Shown here piece by piece: positions 1 to 8,723 of a stretch of DNA of 64,000 nt. The position numbers and the translations under genes are program-made. Positions within the stretch are counted from its first letter, which is position 1, and every line of letters begins with the position of its first letter. Below the pieces are notes generated by a model. It had not been told where the DNA came from and did no database searches. It saw nothing but the letters and a program-made list of their open reading frames with translations. Origin of the DNA: Bradyrhizobium sp. KBS0727 (GTDB lineage Bacteria; Pseudomonadota; Alphaproteobacteria; Rhizobiales; Xanthobacteraceae); contig NZ_CP042176.1 in NCBI RefSeq assembly GCF_005937885.2, positions 124,001 through 188,000 on the forward strand, in the 5' to 3' direction.

Positions 1-96
1 CATGCCGGCACTGCACGGCTTTGCGCGGTCGCGGCCATGGCCAGGGGTGCCGACCTTGGGCCGCACCCAGCGAAACGTTCCTCCCTGATCGGACAT
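1..96 (-). CDS. possible 5' end of a divergent gene, cut by the window edge
   Basis: An open frame runs leftward from an ATG at 94-96 to the window edge without a stop, giving 32 residues that begin MSDQGGTFRWVRPKVG. I recognise no family from this fragment. There is no clear ribosome-binding site, and the first operator-like repeat (98-112) touches the start codon. The main support is context: three spaced repeats lie between this frame and a divergent TetR gene, the usual layout of a repressor and its target. It could also be a chance open frame. Confidence 0.3.
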   Translation of the reverse strand, partial: MSDQGGTFRWVRPKVGTPGHGRDRAKPCSAGM

Positions 97-97
97 C

Positions 98-177
98 TTG
101 ACGACTGTCCAAATTATTTTCCCGAACCTCCGCCAGAATCTTGACACTTGTCAAGAACCAATTTGACAGTTGTCCAA
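98..177. promoter_or_regulatory. three operator-like inverted repeats upstream of the TetR gene
   Basis: Three copies of TTGAC-N4-GTC(C/A)A lie at 98-112, 141-155 and 163-177. The middle copy is the most symmetric (TTGACACTTGTCAA). Start-to-start spacings are 43 and 22 bases, close to four and two helical turns, so all three would face the same side of the DNA. TetR repressors usually bind such palindromes in front of their own gene and a divergent target. Binding by this TetR is inferred. Confidence 0.6.
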
Positions 178-260
178 GGAAGTGGTTGTGAGGGGATGCA
201 GCTATCAGCCGTCGGCGCGGTATAAGCCGTTGAAAGATCGGGGCTGAGGAAAGGGATGCG

Positions 261-899
261 ATGGCGCGGCAGGTGACGGGGGCGGCCCAACGGGTCGCGG
301 TGGCGGCCGAGGCACTGCGCGACGAGAAATTCAACGCGCGGCGGATCGAGCTTGCCGAGGCTGCGCTGGAAACACTCGGAGAGCTTGGCTTCGCACGCAC
401 CAGCCTGCGCGAGATCGCGCAGAATTCCGCGTTCACGCACGGCGTCTTTCACTACTATTTCAGCGACAAGCTCGACCTGATCTGCTGCTGCGTCCGCCAC
501 TACAAGGCCAAATGCGTGACCCGATATGACGAAGTGGTCACGACTGCAAAGAGCCGCGACGAATTGACCGAGGGCTTCCTTGCCAAGCTTGCGGCGACGC
601 TACAGAACGAAGCCCGCATGCACCGGCTTTGGTACGACCTGCGTTCTCAGGCGATGTTCGAGGCCGCGTTTCGCAAGGACGTGCTCGAGATCGACAAGAG
701 CCTGGAAGCGATGATCTGGCGCATCGCCTCCCGCTATGCCGAGCTCGGCGGCAAACAGCCGGCGTCGTCCCCGGCCGCGCTCTATGCACTGCTCGACGGC
801 CTGTTTCAGAGCGCGTTGCTCAAGCACCTCGCAGGCGACGACACAGCGGTCCCCGACCTGCTCGACGAGGTCAGGCGCCTGCTGCCGACGATCTGCTAG
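261..899 (+). CDS. TetR/AcrR family transcriptional regulator
   Basis: A 212-residue TetR-type repressor. An unusual basic/alanine-rich stretch of about 25 residues precedes the helix-turn-helix (about residues 28-75, with the TSLREIA and HGVFHYYFSDK signatures). The remaining two thirds is the all-helical ligand-binding and dimerisation domain. A three-cysteine run (CCC) follows the DNA-binding domain. The ATG has a GGAAAGGG ribosome site 6 bases upstream. It probably represses itself and perhaps a divergent gene through the repeats at 98-177. The ligand cannot be told. The TAG stop is the first base triplet of a repeat element. Confidence 0.9.
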   Translation: MARQVTGAAQRVAVAAEALRDEKFNARRIELAEAALETLGELGFARTSLREIAQNSAFTHGVFHYYFSDKLDLICCCVRHYKAKCVTRYDEVVTTAKSRDELTEGFLAKLAATLQNEARMHRLWYDLRSQAMFEAAFRKDVLEIDKSLEAMIWRIASRYAELGGKQPASSPAALYALLDGLFQSALLKHLAGDDTAVPDLLDEVRRLLPTIC

Positions 900-1000
900 A
901 GCGTTTTCAAGCGAAGTGGTCGCCGGCTCGCGTAAAGAAAACGCGTCAAAGCAAGAGAGTTGAGCCCGGTTCTGATTCAATCAGAACCGATAAGGCTCTA
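897..1000 (+). repeat. palindromic intergenic repeat, family A, copy 1 (about 104 bp)
   Basis: The element is bounded by TAGAGC (897-902) and GCTCTA (995-1000). It contains two stem-loops: GCGTTTTC...GAAAACGC, and a near-perfect hairpin CGGTTCTGATT/AATCAGAACCG around 966-988. Related copies lie at 6957-7017 (left half only), 33771-33874 and 57495-57594 (inverted). The left end supplies the stop codon of the TetR gene. The second hairpin has a different but still self-complementary sequence in the 33771 copy. Confidence 0.85.
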
Positions 1001-1088
1001 ATGACCGCGACCGGCCGGCTGCGAGGAAATTCGCGGCAGCGTCGGCGGCTTGCTTCTCTTTGATGGTAATCGCGCCGAACGCGAAGCG

Positions 1089-1550
1089 TTACGCCGCGCT
1101 TGCCGGCGGCAGCGCCAGCACCGAATAGATCGCCTGGGCATCGCGCGAGGCGCGCAGTTTCTTGGCGACGTCCTGGTCGCGCAACAGCCGCGCGATCCGG
1201 GCCAGCGCCTTCAGGTGATCGGCGCCCGCGCCTTCCGGCGCCAGCAGCAGGAAGATCAGGTCGACCGGCTGGCCGTCCATGGATTCGAAATCGATCGGGC
1301 GCTCGAGCCGGGCGAACAGCCCGAACAGCTTTTCAAGCTTGGGCAGCTTGCCGTGCGGAATGGCGACGCCATAGCCGACGGCGGTGGTGCCCAGCTTCTC
1401 GCGCTGCAACAAGACTTCGAACACCGAGCGCTCGTTCTGCCCGGTCAGCAAGGCCGCCCGCGCCGCCAGTTCCTGCAGCGCCTGCTTCTTGCTGATGACC
1501 TTCAAAGCGGGGAGAATCGCCTCGGGTGCGACCAGATCGGTAATCGTCAT
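1089..1550 (-). CDS. ptsN: PTS IIA-like nitrogen-regulatory protein PtsN (EIIA-Ntr)
   Basis: A 153-residue protein of the PTS EIIA type-2 fold, the output end of the nitrogen PTS (PtsP-PtsO-PtsN). It is not a sugar transporter; it regulates potassium and nitrogen physiology in the cytoplasm according to its phosphorylation state. The active-site histidine lies in the AIPHGK motif near residue 66. It begins MTITDLVAPEAILPALK, typical of the family, and length is normal. It is the last gene of the minus-strand block rpoN-hpf-ptsN, 230 bases downstream of hpf, so it may have its own promoter in that gap. Confidence 0.96.
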   Translation of the reverse strand: MTITDLVAPEAILPALKVISKKQALQELAARAALLTGQNERSVFEVLLQREKLGTTAVGYGVAIPHGKLPKLEKLFGLFARLERPIDFESMDGQPVDLIFLLLAPEGAGADHLKALARIARLLRDQDVAKKLRASRDAQAIYSVLALPPASAA

Positions 1551-1780
1551 GGGGCGTTCCGAGGTGAATTGAACCGTCAGGTTGCGAGATAGGTTTTAGA
1601 ACCGTGGCGTCAAGAAGGTGAGACGGGAGGCGGGCTTAGGCCCGGGTCCCGATTTGGGCGCTTCTACTCCAACGCATGACCGGTGCCAACTCCCGAAGCG
1701 CCCGTTCTTGGGCCCTGTGCTTAACGGCGGCGGACCATAGGTAGGGCGGCAGGGGGCGTCAATGCTGTCCGGCATATATG
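1551..1780. other. intergenic leader between hpf and ptsN
   Basis: 230 bases without a credible gene. This is unusually long inside an otherwise compact operon and could carry a ptsN promoter. GC-rich short inverted stretches around 1635-1665 are visible but have no T-run, so I call no terminator. Confidence 0.4.
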
Positions 1781-2380
1781 TCAGGGGGTAACCGCCGGCG
1801 GGTCGACCCAGCCGACATTGCCGTCGGTGCGCCGGTAAATGATGTTCACCCGGCCGCTGGAACCGTGCTGGAACACGATGCAGGCGGCACCCGTCAAATC
1901 GAGTTCCATGACCGCCTCGCTGACCGAAAGCCGTTTCAGCGACGTGGTCGCCTCCGCGATGATGACCGGGCTATACGCCGTGACCTCGTCATCTTCGGTT
2001 GGCGCCTCGATCACATAGCTCGGCGCGTCCAGCGTCGGCGCGCCGATCTCGGCGAGCGCCGCGGAGGCTGCGTAGGTCTTGCGGGCCGAGCGGTCCTTCA
2101 GCCGGCTCTTGTAGCGGCGCAGGCGCTTCTCGATCATCAGAAGCGCCTGGTCGGCGCTGGCATAGGCGTCGGTGGCGTTCGAATCGGCTTCCAGCGTAAT
2201 CCCGGAATCGAGGTGCAGCGAACAGTCGGTGCGGAAGCCGAAGCCGTCTTTGCTGAGCGTGATGTGGCCGGAATAGTTGCCGTCGAAATATTTTCGCAGG
2301 ACCTCATCGGTGCGCTCGTTCACGCGCGAACGAAGCGCTTCGCCGACGCTGATGCTTTTCCCGGAGATTCGAAGGGTCAT
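1781..2380 (-). CDS. hpf: long-form ribosome hibernation promoting factor
   Basis: A 199-residue HPF/RaiA protein of the long type, which pairs 70S ribosomes into inactive 100S dimers in starvation. The N-terminal beta-alpha-beta-beta-beta-alpha domain (MTLRISGKSISVGEALRSRV..., about residues 1-105) binds the decoding centre. After a linker, a C-terminal dimerisation domain (about 140-199, with SVSEAVMELDLTG and VNIIYRRTDGNVGWVDP) mediates pairing. I chose the ATG at 2378-2380 because GAGG lies 8 bases upstream; an in-frame ATG 15 codons earlier lacks support. It lies 76 bases after rpoN, the classic arrangement. Confidence 0.95.
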   Translation of the reverse strand: MTLRISGKSISVGEALRSRVNERTDEVLRKYFDGNYSGHITLSKDGFGFRTDCSLHLDSGITLEADSNATDAYASADQALLMIEKRLRRYKSRLKDRSARKTYAASAALAEIGAPTLDAPSYVIEAPTEDDEVTAYSPVIIAEATTSLKRLSVSEAVMELDLTGAACIVFQHGSSGRVNIIYRRTDGNVGWVDPPAVTP

Positions 2381-2456
2381 TGGATGCCTCGCGCTTGATG
2401 CCCGGACCAAACCTGTGTCGGGCAACCGACACTATCCCGATTTAGGGCGAACGCAA

Positions 2457-4103
2457 TCAGGCGGGCGCCGTATCGCGGGACCGGTCGGAAGAGGTAGCAG
2501 GGGCGGAAAGTGCATTACCGAGCATGCTCTGTTTGTCACGGCGGCGCTGCACCGAGGAGGGGATACGCATCGCTTCGCGGTATTTCGCAACGGTGCGGCG
2601 GGCAATATCAATGCCGGTCTCGCGCAATCGTTCCACGATGGTGTCGTCGGAGAGGATCGCGGCCGGAGCTTCCGCGTCGATCAGCCGCTTGATGTGGTGG
2701 CGGACGGCCTCCGCCGAATGGGCCTCGCCGCCGTCGGCGGATGCGATCGAGGCGGTGAAGAAATACTTCAGTTCAAAGCTACCGCGGTTGGTCGCCATGT
2801 ATTTGTTGGCGGTCACCCGCGAAACCGTCGATTCGTGCATCTGGATCGCGTCCGCCACCGCCTTGAGGTTGAGCGGCCGCAGATGGGCGACACCATGGGT
2901 GAAGAAGCCGTCCTGCTGGCGCACGATTTCGCTGGCGACCTTCAGGATGGTGCGGGCGCGTTGGTCGAGCGCGCGGACCAGCCAGGTCGCATTCTGCAAG
3001 CAGTCTGTGAAATAGGATTTGTCGCCGTCCTTGCGGATCGTCTTCGACAGCTCGGTGTAATAGACCTGATTGACCAACACGCGCGGCAACGTGTCGCTGT
3101 TGAGTTCGACATGCCAGCCGCCATCCGGACCAGGCCGCACATACACGTCAGGAACCATGGTTTGCGTCCGCGCCGAGCCGAATTTCAGGCCGGGCTTGGG
3201 ATCGAGCCGGCGGATCTCGCCGATCATGTCGGTGATGTCCTCGTCGTCGACGCCGCACAGTTTGCGCAGTGCGGCGATGTCACGCTTGGCGAGAAGATCG
3301 AGATGCTCGACCAGCGCCTGCATGGCGGGGTCGTAGCGGTTGAGTTCGCGGAGCTGGATCGCGAGGCATTCGCTCAAATTACGCGCGCACACGCCGGGCG
3401 GATCGAATTTCTGCAGCACTGCGAGCACCGCGTCGACATTCTGCTGCGAGGCGCCGAGCCGTTCGGCGGCCTGCCCCAGATCGGCCGGCACGTAGCCGGC
3501 ATCGTCGACCAGATCGATCAGGTACTGCCCGATCATCCGTTCGGCAGGCGAGGCAAACGCCACCGCGAGCTGCTCGGCGAGATGGCCGCCGAGCGTCACT
3601 TCGGCGGCGACAAAAGCTTCCAGATTGTAGTCTTCGTCGCTGGAAGCGCCGCCGCCCCATTCGGTGTAGGCGGTGGGCGCGGCATCCTGCGCCACGCGCG
3701 CGGCCGCTTCGGCGGGCTCCTCGGTGAAGACGTTGTCGAGCGGGGTATCGAGGGTCTGCTCGATTTCGGTGCGGGTGCCGAGATCGCGGTTCAGCCATTC
3801 TTCCTGGCCGGGCTCGAAGGAGCCGCCGGCCATGTCCGAAGCCTCGCCGCCGGAATCATCGCCATAGTTGGAAGATTCGCCGGAATCGGAGAATTCGGCG
3901 CGCTCGGGCGCCGGCTCGCCCGCGACCGGGGCTTCGGGGCCGTCGCTGGCGCGCTCCAGCAGCGGATTGCGCTCCAGTTCCTCCTCGACAAAGGCCGAGA
4001 GGTCGAGATTCGACAGCTGCAGCAGCTTGATCGCCTGCATCAGCTGCGGCGTCATAACCAGCGACTGCGACTGGCGGAATTCTAATCTCTGCGTCAGAGC
4101 CAT
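2457..4103 (-). CDS. rpoN: RNA polymerase sigma-54 factor
   Basis: A 548-residue sigma-54, which directs polymerase to -24/-12 promoters of nitrogen, motility and other genes and needs an AAA+ activator. The glutamine/leucine-rich region I is at residues 1-50 (RLEFRQSQSLVMTPQLMQAIKLLQ in part). A long acidic linker follows (about 55-170), longer than in enterobacteria but usual in this group. The core-binding domain comes next, then a helix-turn-helix (ESTVSRVTANKY) and the RpoN box ARRTVAKYRE at residues 501-510. It follows lptB by 93 bases and precedes hpf, the conserved alphaproteobacterial order. Confidence 0.98.
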   Translation of the reverse strand: MALTQRLEFRQSQSLVMTPQLMQAIKLLQLSNLDLSAFVEEELERNPLLERASDGPEAPVAGEPAPERAEFSDSGESSNYGDDSGGEASDMAGGSFEPGQEEWLNRDLGTRTEIEQTLDTPLDNVFTEEPAEAAARVAQDAAPTAYTEWGGGASSDEDYNLEAFVAAEVTLGGHLAEQLAVAFASPAERMIGQYLIDLVDDAGYVPADLGQAAERLGASQQNVDAVLAVLQKFDPPGVCARNLSECLAIQLRELNRYDPAMQALVEHLDLLAKRDIAALRKLCGVDDEDITDMIGEIRRLDPKPGLKFGSARTQTMVPDVYVRPGPDGGWHVELNSDTLPRVLVNQVYYTELSKTIRKDGDKSYFTDCLQNATWLVRALDQRARTILKVASEIVRQQDGFFTHGVAHLRPLNLKAVADAIQMHESTVSRVTANKYMATNRGSFELKYFFTASIASADGGEAHSAEAVRHHIKRLIDAEAPAAILSDDTIVERLRETGIDIARRTVAKYREAMRIPSSVQRRRDKQSMLGNALSAPATSSDRSRDTAPA

Positions 4104-4196
4104 GGAGGCGAGAACCGATCCAGTGAAAGTTGGTCCGATTCTTGCTTATCCTAGTCCAGACTCCTTGTACACGGCTTGACGCCGACTAAAAAAGGG

Positions 4197-5261
4197 CTAG
4201 AGGCGGAATTCCTCGCCAAGGTAAAGGCGGCGTACATCCGGATCGTTGACGATCTCCTCCGGGCTGCCCTCGGTCAAGATCTCTCCCGCATAGACGATAT
4301 AGGCGCGATCGGTCAGGCCGAGCGTTTCGCGCACATTGTGATCGGTGATGAGAACGCCGATGCCGCGGTTGGTGAGGTGGCGGACCAGGTCCTGAATATC
4401 GCCGACCGCGATCGGATCGATGCCGGCAAAGGGTTCGTCGAGCAGCATGTAGTTCGGACGCGTCGCCAGCGCGCGCGCGATTTCGACGCGGCGGCGTTCA
4501 CCGCCGGACAGCGCAATCGACGGCGATTTGCGCAAGCGCGTGATGTTGAATTCCTCGAGCAGCGAATTGAGCTCGGCTTCGCGCTTCTTCTTGTTGGGCT
4601 CGACGACTTCGAGCACCGCGCGAATATTCTGCTCGACGGTGAGGCCGCGAAAGATCGAGGCTTCCTGCGGCAGATAGCCGATGCCGAGCCGCGCGCGCTG
4701 GTACATCGGCAGCTTGGTGACGTCGTGGCCGTCGAGTTCGATCGCGCCGCGATCCGCCTTGATCAGCCCGGTGATCATGTAGAACACCGTGGTCTTGCCG
4801 GCGCCGTTCGGGCCGAGCAGACCGACCGCTTCGCCGCGCCGGACATAGATGCTGACGCCGCGCACGACCTGGCGGGTGCCGAAACTCTTTTCCACGCTAT
4901 GCACAGCCAGATAGCCCGGCCGCTTGATGAAACGCGGGGCGGCGGCGCCGTTGGTCTTGGGGGCCTGGGCTCTGGGCGCCTGGGCCCTTCTTGGGGTCTG
5001 GGTATTGGGAACCTGGCTGGTAGGCGCCGGGGCGCGGGCGCGCGGTCCTTCCTCGCGCGACGGCTCGGCGGCCGGCTGCGGTGGCAGTTCCAGCGCCGGA
5101 ACCGGCGCGGTGCGCGCCATCGGCGGCGCATCGCGCACCGGACTGGTCAGCATGTCACCGAAGGAATCGCCGAGAGCGGTAATGTCATCCCGGGAACGCG
5201 CAAATCCTGCCGGCCCGCGTTTCGCGGGTCGTCGACGGAACATGCCAAGTAAATCCACCAT
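4197..5261 (-). CDS. lptB: LPS export ABC transporter ATP-binding protein LptB, with long N-terminal extension
   Basis: The ATPase of the LptB2FGC machine, which extracts lipopolysaccharide from the inner membrane. From the ATG at 5259-5261 the protein has 354 residues. The ABC domain starts near residue 113 ([11 protein letters not shown]), with Walker A GPNGAGKT at 150-157, signature LSGGERRR and Walker [12 protein letters not shown] followed by the LptB-type H-loop [10 protein letters not shown]. The first 110 residues are proline/alanine-rich and absent from the roughly 240-residue enterobacterial LptB. An in-frame ATG 30 codons further upstream is possible but has no good ribosome site. 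It is transcribed after lptC-lptA. Confidence 0.95.
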   Translation of the reverse strand: MVDLLGMFRRRPAKRGPAGFARSRDDITALGDSFGDMLTSPVRDAPPMARTAPVPALELPPQPAAEPSREEGPRARAPAPTSQVPNTQTPRRAQAPRAQAPKTNGAAAPRFIKRPGYLAVHSVEKSFGTRQVVRGVSIYVRRGEAVGLLGPNGAGKTTVFYMITGLIKADRGAIELDGHDVTKLPMYQRARLGIGYLPQEASIFRGLTVEQNIRAVLEVVEPNKKKREAELNSLLEEFNITRLRKSPSIALSGGERRRVEIARALATRPNYMLLDEPFAGIDPIAVGDIQDLVRHLTNRGIGVLITDHNVRETLGLTDRAYIVYAGEILTEGSPEEIVNDPDVRRLYLGEEFRL

Positions 5262-5437
5262 CCCGCTTCGCTGAGCCTTTCGCGATGATCCGCGATGCGT
5301 GCGCCAGCGAATCGAATCGCCCGCGAACCATGAATGGATGTCCCCAAACACCCCGCCGTGCCAGCCCGTAGATACAGGCTCCCACCCGCCGCTTCAACCA
5401 CAGGAGGCTTAAATATTATTTAAGCCATTGATATATA

Positions 5438-6115
5438 TCATTTTTTTCCGGGAATCAGCGAGGGGATACCCGGCTTCGCGCCACCCGTGCCGGATCCGCA
5501 GTCCTTTCCCGCAGACTGGTCGAACAAGCCCTGCACCCTGCCGCTGTCGGATTCCACCCGCGACACCCCAGTGGTCATGTCGACCAGCAGGCGGTCGCCA
5601 CGCAGCACGTTCTTGCACTGGGTCAGTACCACCCCGCCCGCCATGGTGATGAGGTTGGCGCGGGTATCGAAGATCGCACTCTCTCCGGTCACGACCTGGT
5701 CTTTCTGGGTAACGACAACACTGCCCTTGGCTTCCAGCTTGCGTATCGACGAACTGCCGCCGGGTCCCGGGGACGCGGCTTGCATCGGCGCCGTCTTCGC
5801 GCCCTTCGCGGGCGCCGGCGTCGCCGCCGGGCCGGAATCGTAAAATACCACCAGCGACTTTGCCGTCATGGTGGTGTCGCCCTGCACCACCTTCACATTG
5901 CCGGAGAAGGTCGCTTCCTTTTTCTTGTCGCGCATCTCCAGCGACGCTGCCTCGATCTGGATCGGCTGGTCGCGGTTTTGCGAAAATCCCTGCATCGCAT
6001 TCGGCACGCCGGACACGGCGCCTTGGGCATGGACGCCGTTACAGGCGCCGATCGCGAGCGCGAACGCCATGGTTGCAAGACGGCGCGAGAAAAAGAATTG
6101 CGTCATCGAGATCAC
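5438..6115 (-). CDS. lptA: LPS transport periplasmic protein LptA/OstA
   Basis: A 225-residue periplasmic bridge protein that carries lipopolysaccharide from LptC to LptD. A signal peptide (about residues 1-31, ending GACNGVHAQG) is followed by the OstA_N beta-jellyroll (about 48-150: PIQIEAASLEMRDKKKEATFSGNVKVVQGDTTMTAKSL in part). A proline/alanine-rich loop interrupts the fold, and a basic tail ends the protein. The GTG start at 6115 overlaps the lptC stop (GTGA), suggesting coupling; an ATG three codons later is the alternative. 176 bases separate it from lptB. Confidence 0.92.
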   Translation of the reverse strand: MISMTQFFFSRRLATMAFALAIGACNGVHAQGAVSGVPNAMQGFSQNRDQPIQIEAASLEMRDKKKEATFSGNVKVVQGDTTMTAKSLVVFYDSGPAATPAPAKGAKTAPMQAASPGPGGSSSIRKLEAKGSVVVTQKDQVVTGESAIFDTRANLITMAGGVVLTQCKNVLRGDRLLVDMTTGVSRVESDSGRVQGLFDQSAGKDCGSGTGGAKPGIPSLIPGKK

Positions 6116-6837
6116 TTCGTGTTGCCGGACTTGGCGGGTGTGGACCGCTGCTTCGGCGCCGGAGGCTCAGGCTCGGGAGAGGGAGCGGTCGGCTGTTCCA
6201 TGACCAGGTTCATCACGACATTGCCTTCGAAGCGAACCACCTCGCCGCTGTTGATGATCCTGAGCCGATCGGCGGTCAGCGTGCCATTCAGCAGTTTGAC
6301 GTCGACATGTTCGTCCGACGACACCGCGCCCTTGTTGATGTCGACATAGGCCTGGGAGAGTTTGGCTTCATAGCCCGTGGAGGATTGCAGGAAGATATCC
6401 TTTCGAAGGTCCAGCATCTGCGACTTGCTGTCGTAATAGCCGGTACGGGCATCCAGCATCACGGTGCTCTTGTCTTCCATCGCCACCTTGGCGCGCAACT
6501 GACTGAGCTCGACATGGTCAGGATCGGTCAGGTCCTGGGTGGCGGCCTTGGCCCACATCTCGTAGGGCCGCTGGTCGGTCGAGAAGCCGGCGAGATGCGG
6601 CGTCTCCATCGTGATCTTGGTGCCCGATACCACCAGATTCCCCATGTCGACCGGCACCTTGGGCAGCAGCATGCGAAACGGATTGAAGACGGACACGGCG
6701 ACGATGCCGGCCATCGCGACAATCACGGCGGCAGGAACCGCGATCCGCAGCACGTGCACCATGCGGCTGTGGCGGGCGGCCGCGGCAAAGCGCGCCTCCA
6801 TGCCGGCAACATAGGCTGGGTTCTGTACCGAGTTCAC
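6112..6837 (-). CDS. lptC: LPS export periplasmic protein LptC
   Basis: A 241-residue bitopic protein of the Lpt machine. One transmembrane helix lies at about residues 28-52 (LRIAVPAAVIVAMAGIVAV), followed by a periplasmic LptC beta-jellyroll (about 65-210). The C-terminal 25 residues are proline-rich. The GTG start at 6835-6837 has GGAG 6 bases upstream. It overlaps lptA by four bases and lies downstream of the RNase D gene, from which a half copy of repeat family A separates it. Confidence 0.92.
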   Translation of the reverse strand: MNSVQNPAYVAGMEARFAAAARHSRMVHVLRIAVPAAVIVAMAGIVAVSVFNPFRMLLPKVPVDMGNLVVSGTKITMETPHLAGFSTDQRPYEMWAKAATQDLTDPDHVELSQLRAKVAMEDKSTVMLDARTGYYDSKSQMLDLRKDIFLQSSTGYEAKLSQAYVDINKGAVSSDEHVDVKLLNGTLTADRLRIINSGEVVRFEGNVVMNLVMEQPTAPSPEPEPPAPKQRSTPAKSGNTK

Positions 6838-6956
6838 CGCCGCTCCAGAGCGCGAGATTGCCCGTCATTGTATCCGGGATTGCCTCAAAACGCAGCCCGG
6901 ACGTGGTCGCACCAGTGTGACCGAAACAGGGCGAAAGCGGGTTAACGCGGGCTCCA

Positions 6957-7017
6957 TAGCGTTTTCGAGCGAAGTGGACGCCGGTTCGCGTCAAGAAAAC
7001 GCGTCAAAACAAAAAAA
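6957..7017 (+). repeat. repeat family A, copy 2 (left half only)
   Basis: This copy carries the left half of the family A element: TAGCGTTTTCGAGCGAAGTGG onward to the A-run at 7011-7017, including the GCGTTTTC...GAAAACGC stem. The right half (second hairpin and GCTCTA end) is missing. It ends 6 bases before the stop codon of the RNase D gene, so it lies in the transcribed gap between rnd and lptC. Confidence 0.75.
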
Positions 7018-7023
7018 CCCTGA

Positions 7024-7638
7024 TTATGAATGCGCGAAAATGTCCTCGGCCTCCCAACCGCCGAGATCGAGCTTGGCCCGGAACGGCAGAAAGTCGAAGC
7101 AGGCCTGGGCCAGTTCGGTACGGCCCTCGCGCACCAGCATGGTGTCGAGCCGTTCGCGCAAGGCATGCAGATGCAGCACGTCGGAAGCGGCATAAGCGAG
7201 CTGCGCCTCGCTGAGATTCGGCGAACCCCAGTCGCTCGACTGCTGCTGCTTCGACAGGTCGATATTGAGCACCTCGCGCACCAGGTCTTTCAGGCCGTGG
7301 CGGTCGGTATAGGTGCGGGTCAACCGCGAGGCGATCTTGGTGCAGTAGACCGGCTGCGGCATCACGCCGAAGGCATTGTAGAGCGCGGCGAGATCGAACC
7401 GCGCGAAGTGGAAGATCTTGGTGATCTTCGGATTGGCGAGCAGCGCCTTCAGGTTGGGCGCGTCGGTGTGCCCCTGCGGAATCTGGATCACGTCGGCGCT
7501 GCCGTCGCCGTTCGACATCTGCACCACGCAGAGCCGGTCGCGATGCGGATTGAGCCCCATGGTCTCGGTATCGATCGCTACTGAAGTCGTGTAGCGGGAC
7601 AGATCGGGCAGATCGCCACGATGCAGGCGGATGGTCAT
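7024..7638 (-). CDS. rnd: ribonuclease D-like 3'-5' exoribonuclease, short form
   Basis: A 204-residue DEDDy exonuclease that trims RNA 3' ends. Exo I motif AIDTETMGL (about residues 21-29), Exo II around HFARFDLAAL, and Exo III YAASDVLHLH with the catalytic tyrosine are all present. It consists of the exonuclease domain only. The C-terminal HRDC domains of the 375-residue E. coli enzyme are missing, as in many alphaproteobacteria. It heads the lpt block on the minus strand and diverges from the NYN-domain gene at 7800. ATG start at 7636-7638. Confidence 0.92.
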   Translation of the reverse strand: MTIRLHRGDLPDLSRYTTSVAIDTETMGLNPHRDRLCVVQMSNGDGSADVIQIPQGHTDAPNLKALLANPKITKIFHFARFDLAALYNAFGVMPQPVYCTKIASRLTRTYTDRHGLKDLVREVLNIDLSKQQQSSDWGSPNLSEAQLAYAASDVLHLHALRERLDTMLVREGRTELAQACFDFLPFRAKLDLGGWEAEDIFAHS

Positions 7639-7799
7639 TACGTTCGGAACCTCGTCGAATCGATGCGGACCTAAACTAACGTCGAAATCGCCAACAAACG
7701 AGGGGCGCGGGGCCCTGGCCGGGCATTTTCTTGGTTCTTTCCATAGCAGGTGGAATCGCGCCAGTATCGACCGGCCGTCGCCACAACCGGGGGTGCCCT

Positions 7800-8555
7800 G
7801 TGAAAGCCGAACAGCAACGACTGCCCCGTTTTGCCGTGCTCATCGACGCCGACAACACCTCGCCGCAGATCGCCGGCGGGCTGTTCGAGGAGGTCGCGAA
7901 GTTCGGCGAGGCCAGCGTACGCCGCATCTATGGCGACTTTTCAACCCCTCAGCTCAAATCCTGGTCCGACATCCTGCAGAAATACGCCATCGATCCGTAC
8001 CAGCAGTTCGCCTACACCAAGGGCAAGAACGCCTCGGATATCGCTCTGGTGATCGATGCGATGGATCTTCTGCACAGCGGAAGGTTCGACGGCTTCTGCC
8101 TGGTATCTTCCGACAGCGATTTCACGCGGCTTGCTTCCCGGCTCCGCGAGCAGGGCGCCGACGTCTACGGTTTTGGCGCGCAGAAGACGCCGGAGAGTTT
8201 TCGGCAGGCCTGCCGTCGCTTCATCTACACCGAGAACCTGGTGCCGCGGGCCGCGAGTAGCGGCACGAACGCTACGGCGAAGCCGAACTCGTTGGAGCCG
8301 CCAAGCGCCGCAATCCCGATTTTGCAAAAAGCCATTTCGCAAATCGAGAGCGAGGATGGCTGGGTTCTGCTCGGCACGGTGGGCGAACAGATCTCGAATT
8401 TGTTCTCGGACTTCGACGCGCGGACCTACGGCTCGAGCAAGCTCAGCGATCTCGTGCGAAAAACCGACGCGTTCGAGATCGAGAAGGTGTCCGGCGATCG
8501 CATGCGCATCAGGGCCAAACCCACCGGTGGCGGAACGAAGACCAAGGCGCGATAA
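7800..8555 (+). CDS. NYN domain (LabA/DUF88) protein with C-terminal OST-HTH/LOTUS-like domain
   Basis: A 251-residue protein. An N-terminal NYN/PIN-like nuclease domain (about residues 8-150) shows the acidic active-site signatures AVLIDADN, SDIALVIDAMDLL and LVSSDSDF. A linker leads to a C-terminal domain (about 175-240: ILQKAISQIESEDGWVLLGTVGEQI in part) resembling OST-HTH/LOTUS, which binds RNA. The GTG at 7800-7802 has a GGGGGTG box 6 bases upstream; an upstream TTG at 7731 has none. Family knowledge suggests RNA cleavage or handling; the substrate is unknown. It diverges from an RNase D gene. Confidence 0.88.
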   Translation: MKAEQQRLPRFAVLIDADNTSPQIAGGLFEEVAKFGEASVRRIYGDFSTPQLKSWSDILQKYAIDPYQQFAYTKGKNASDIALVIDAMDLLHSGRFDGFCLVSSDSDFTRLASRLREQGADVYGFGAQKTPESFRQACRRFIYTENLVPRAASSGTNATAKPNSLEPPSAAIPILQKAISQIESEDGWVLLGTVGEQISNLFSDFDARTYGSSKLSDLVRKTDAFEIEKVSGDRMRIRAKPTGGGTKTKAR

Positions 8556-8723
8556 AATCGTTCGCCAAGTCCTTGCCAAGTCATCGAACTAAGCCAGAAG
8601 CACTTTTATGTGATCCCGGGGCGTATCGGCCCACCGATCGATCGCTTGATCCGGCGGCGCTCCACTGCTTGAACGCGCAACCCGCGGGCGCCTCCTGACG
8701 ATTCTGCCTCCGGCCCCATGTGA

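Noticed and set aside
2277..4085. A 602-codon open frame opposite rpoN
   Set aside because: It is the antisense shadow of rpoN, caused by high GC codon use. The minus-strand protein has full sigma-54 motifs, and the plus frame has no recognisable domain or ribosome site.
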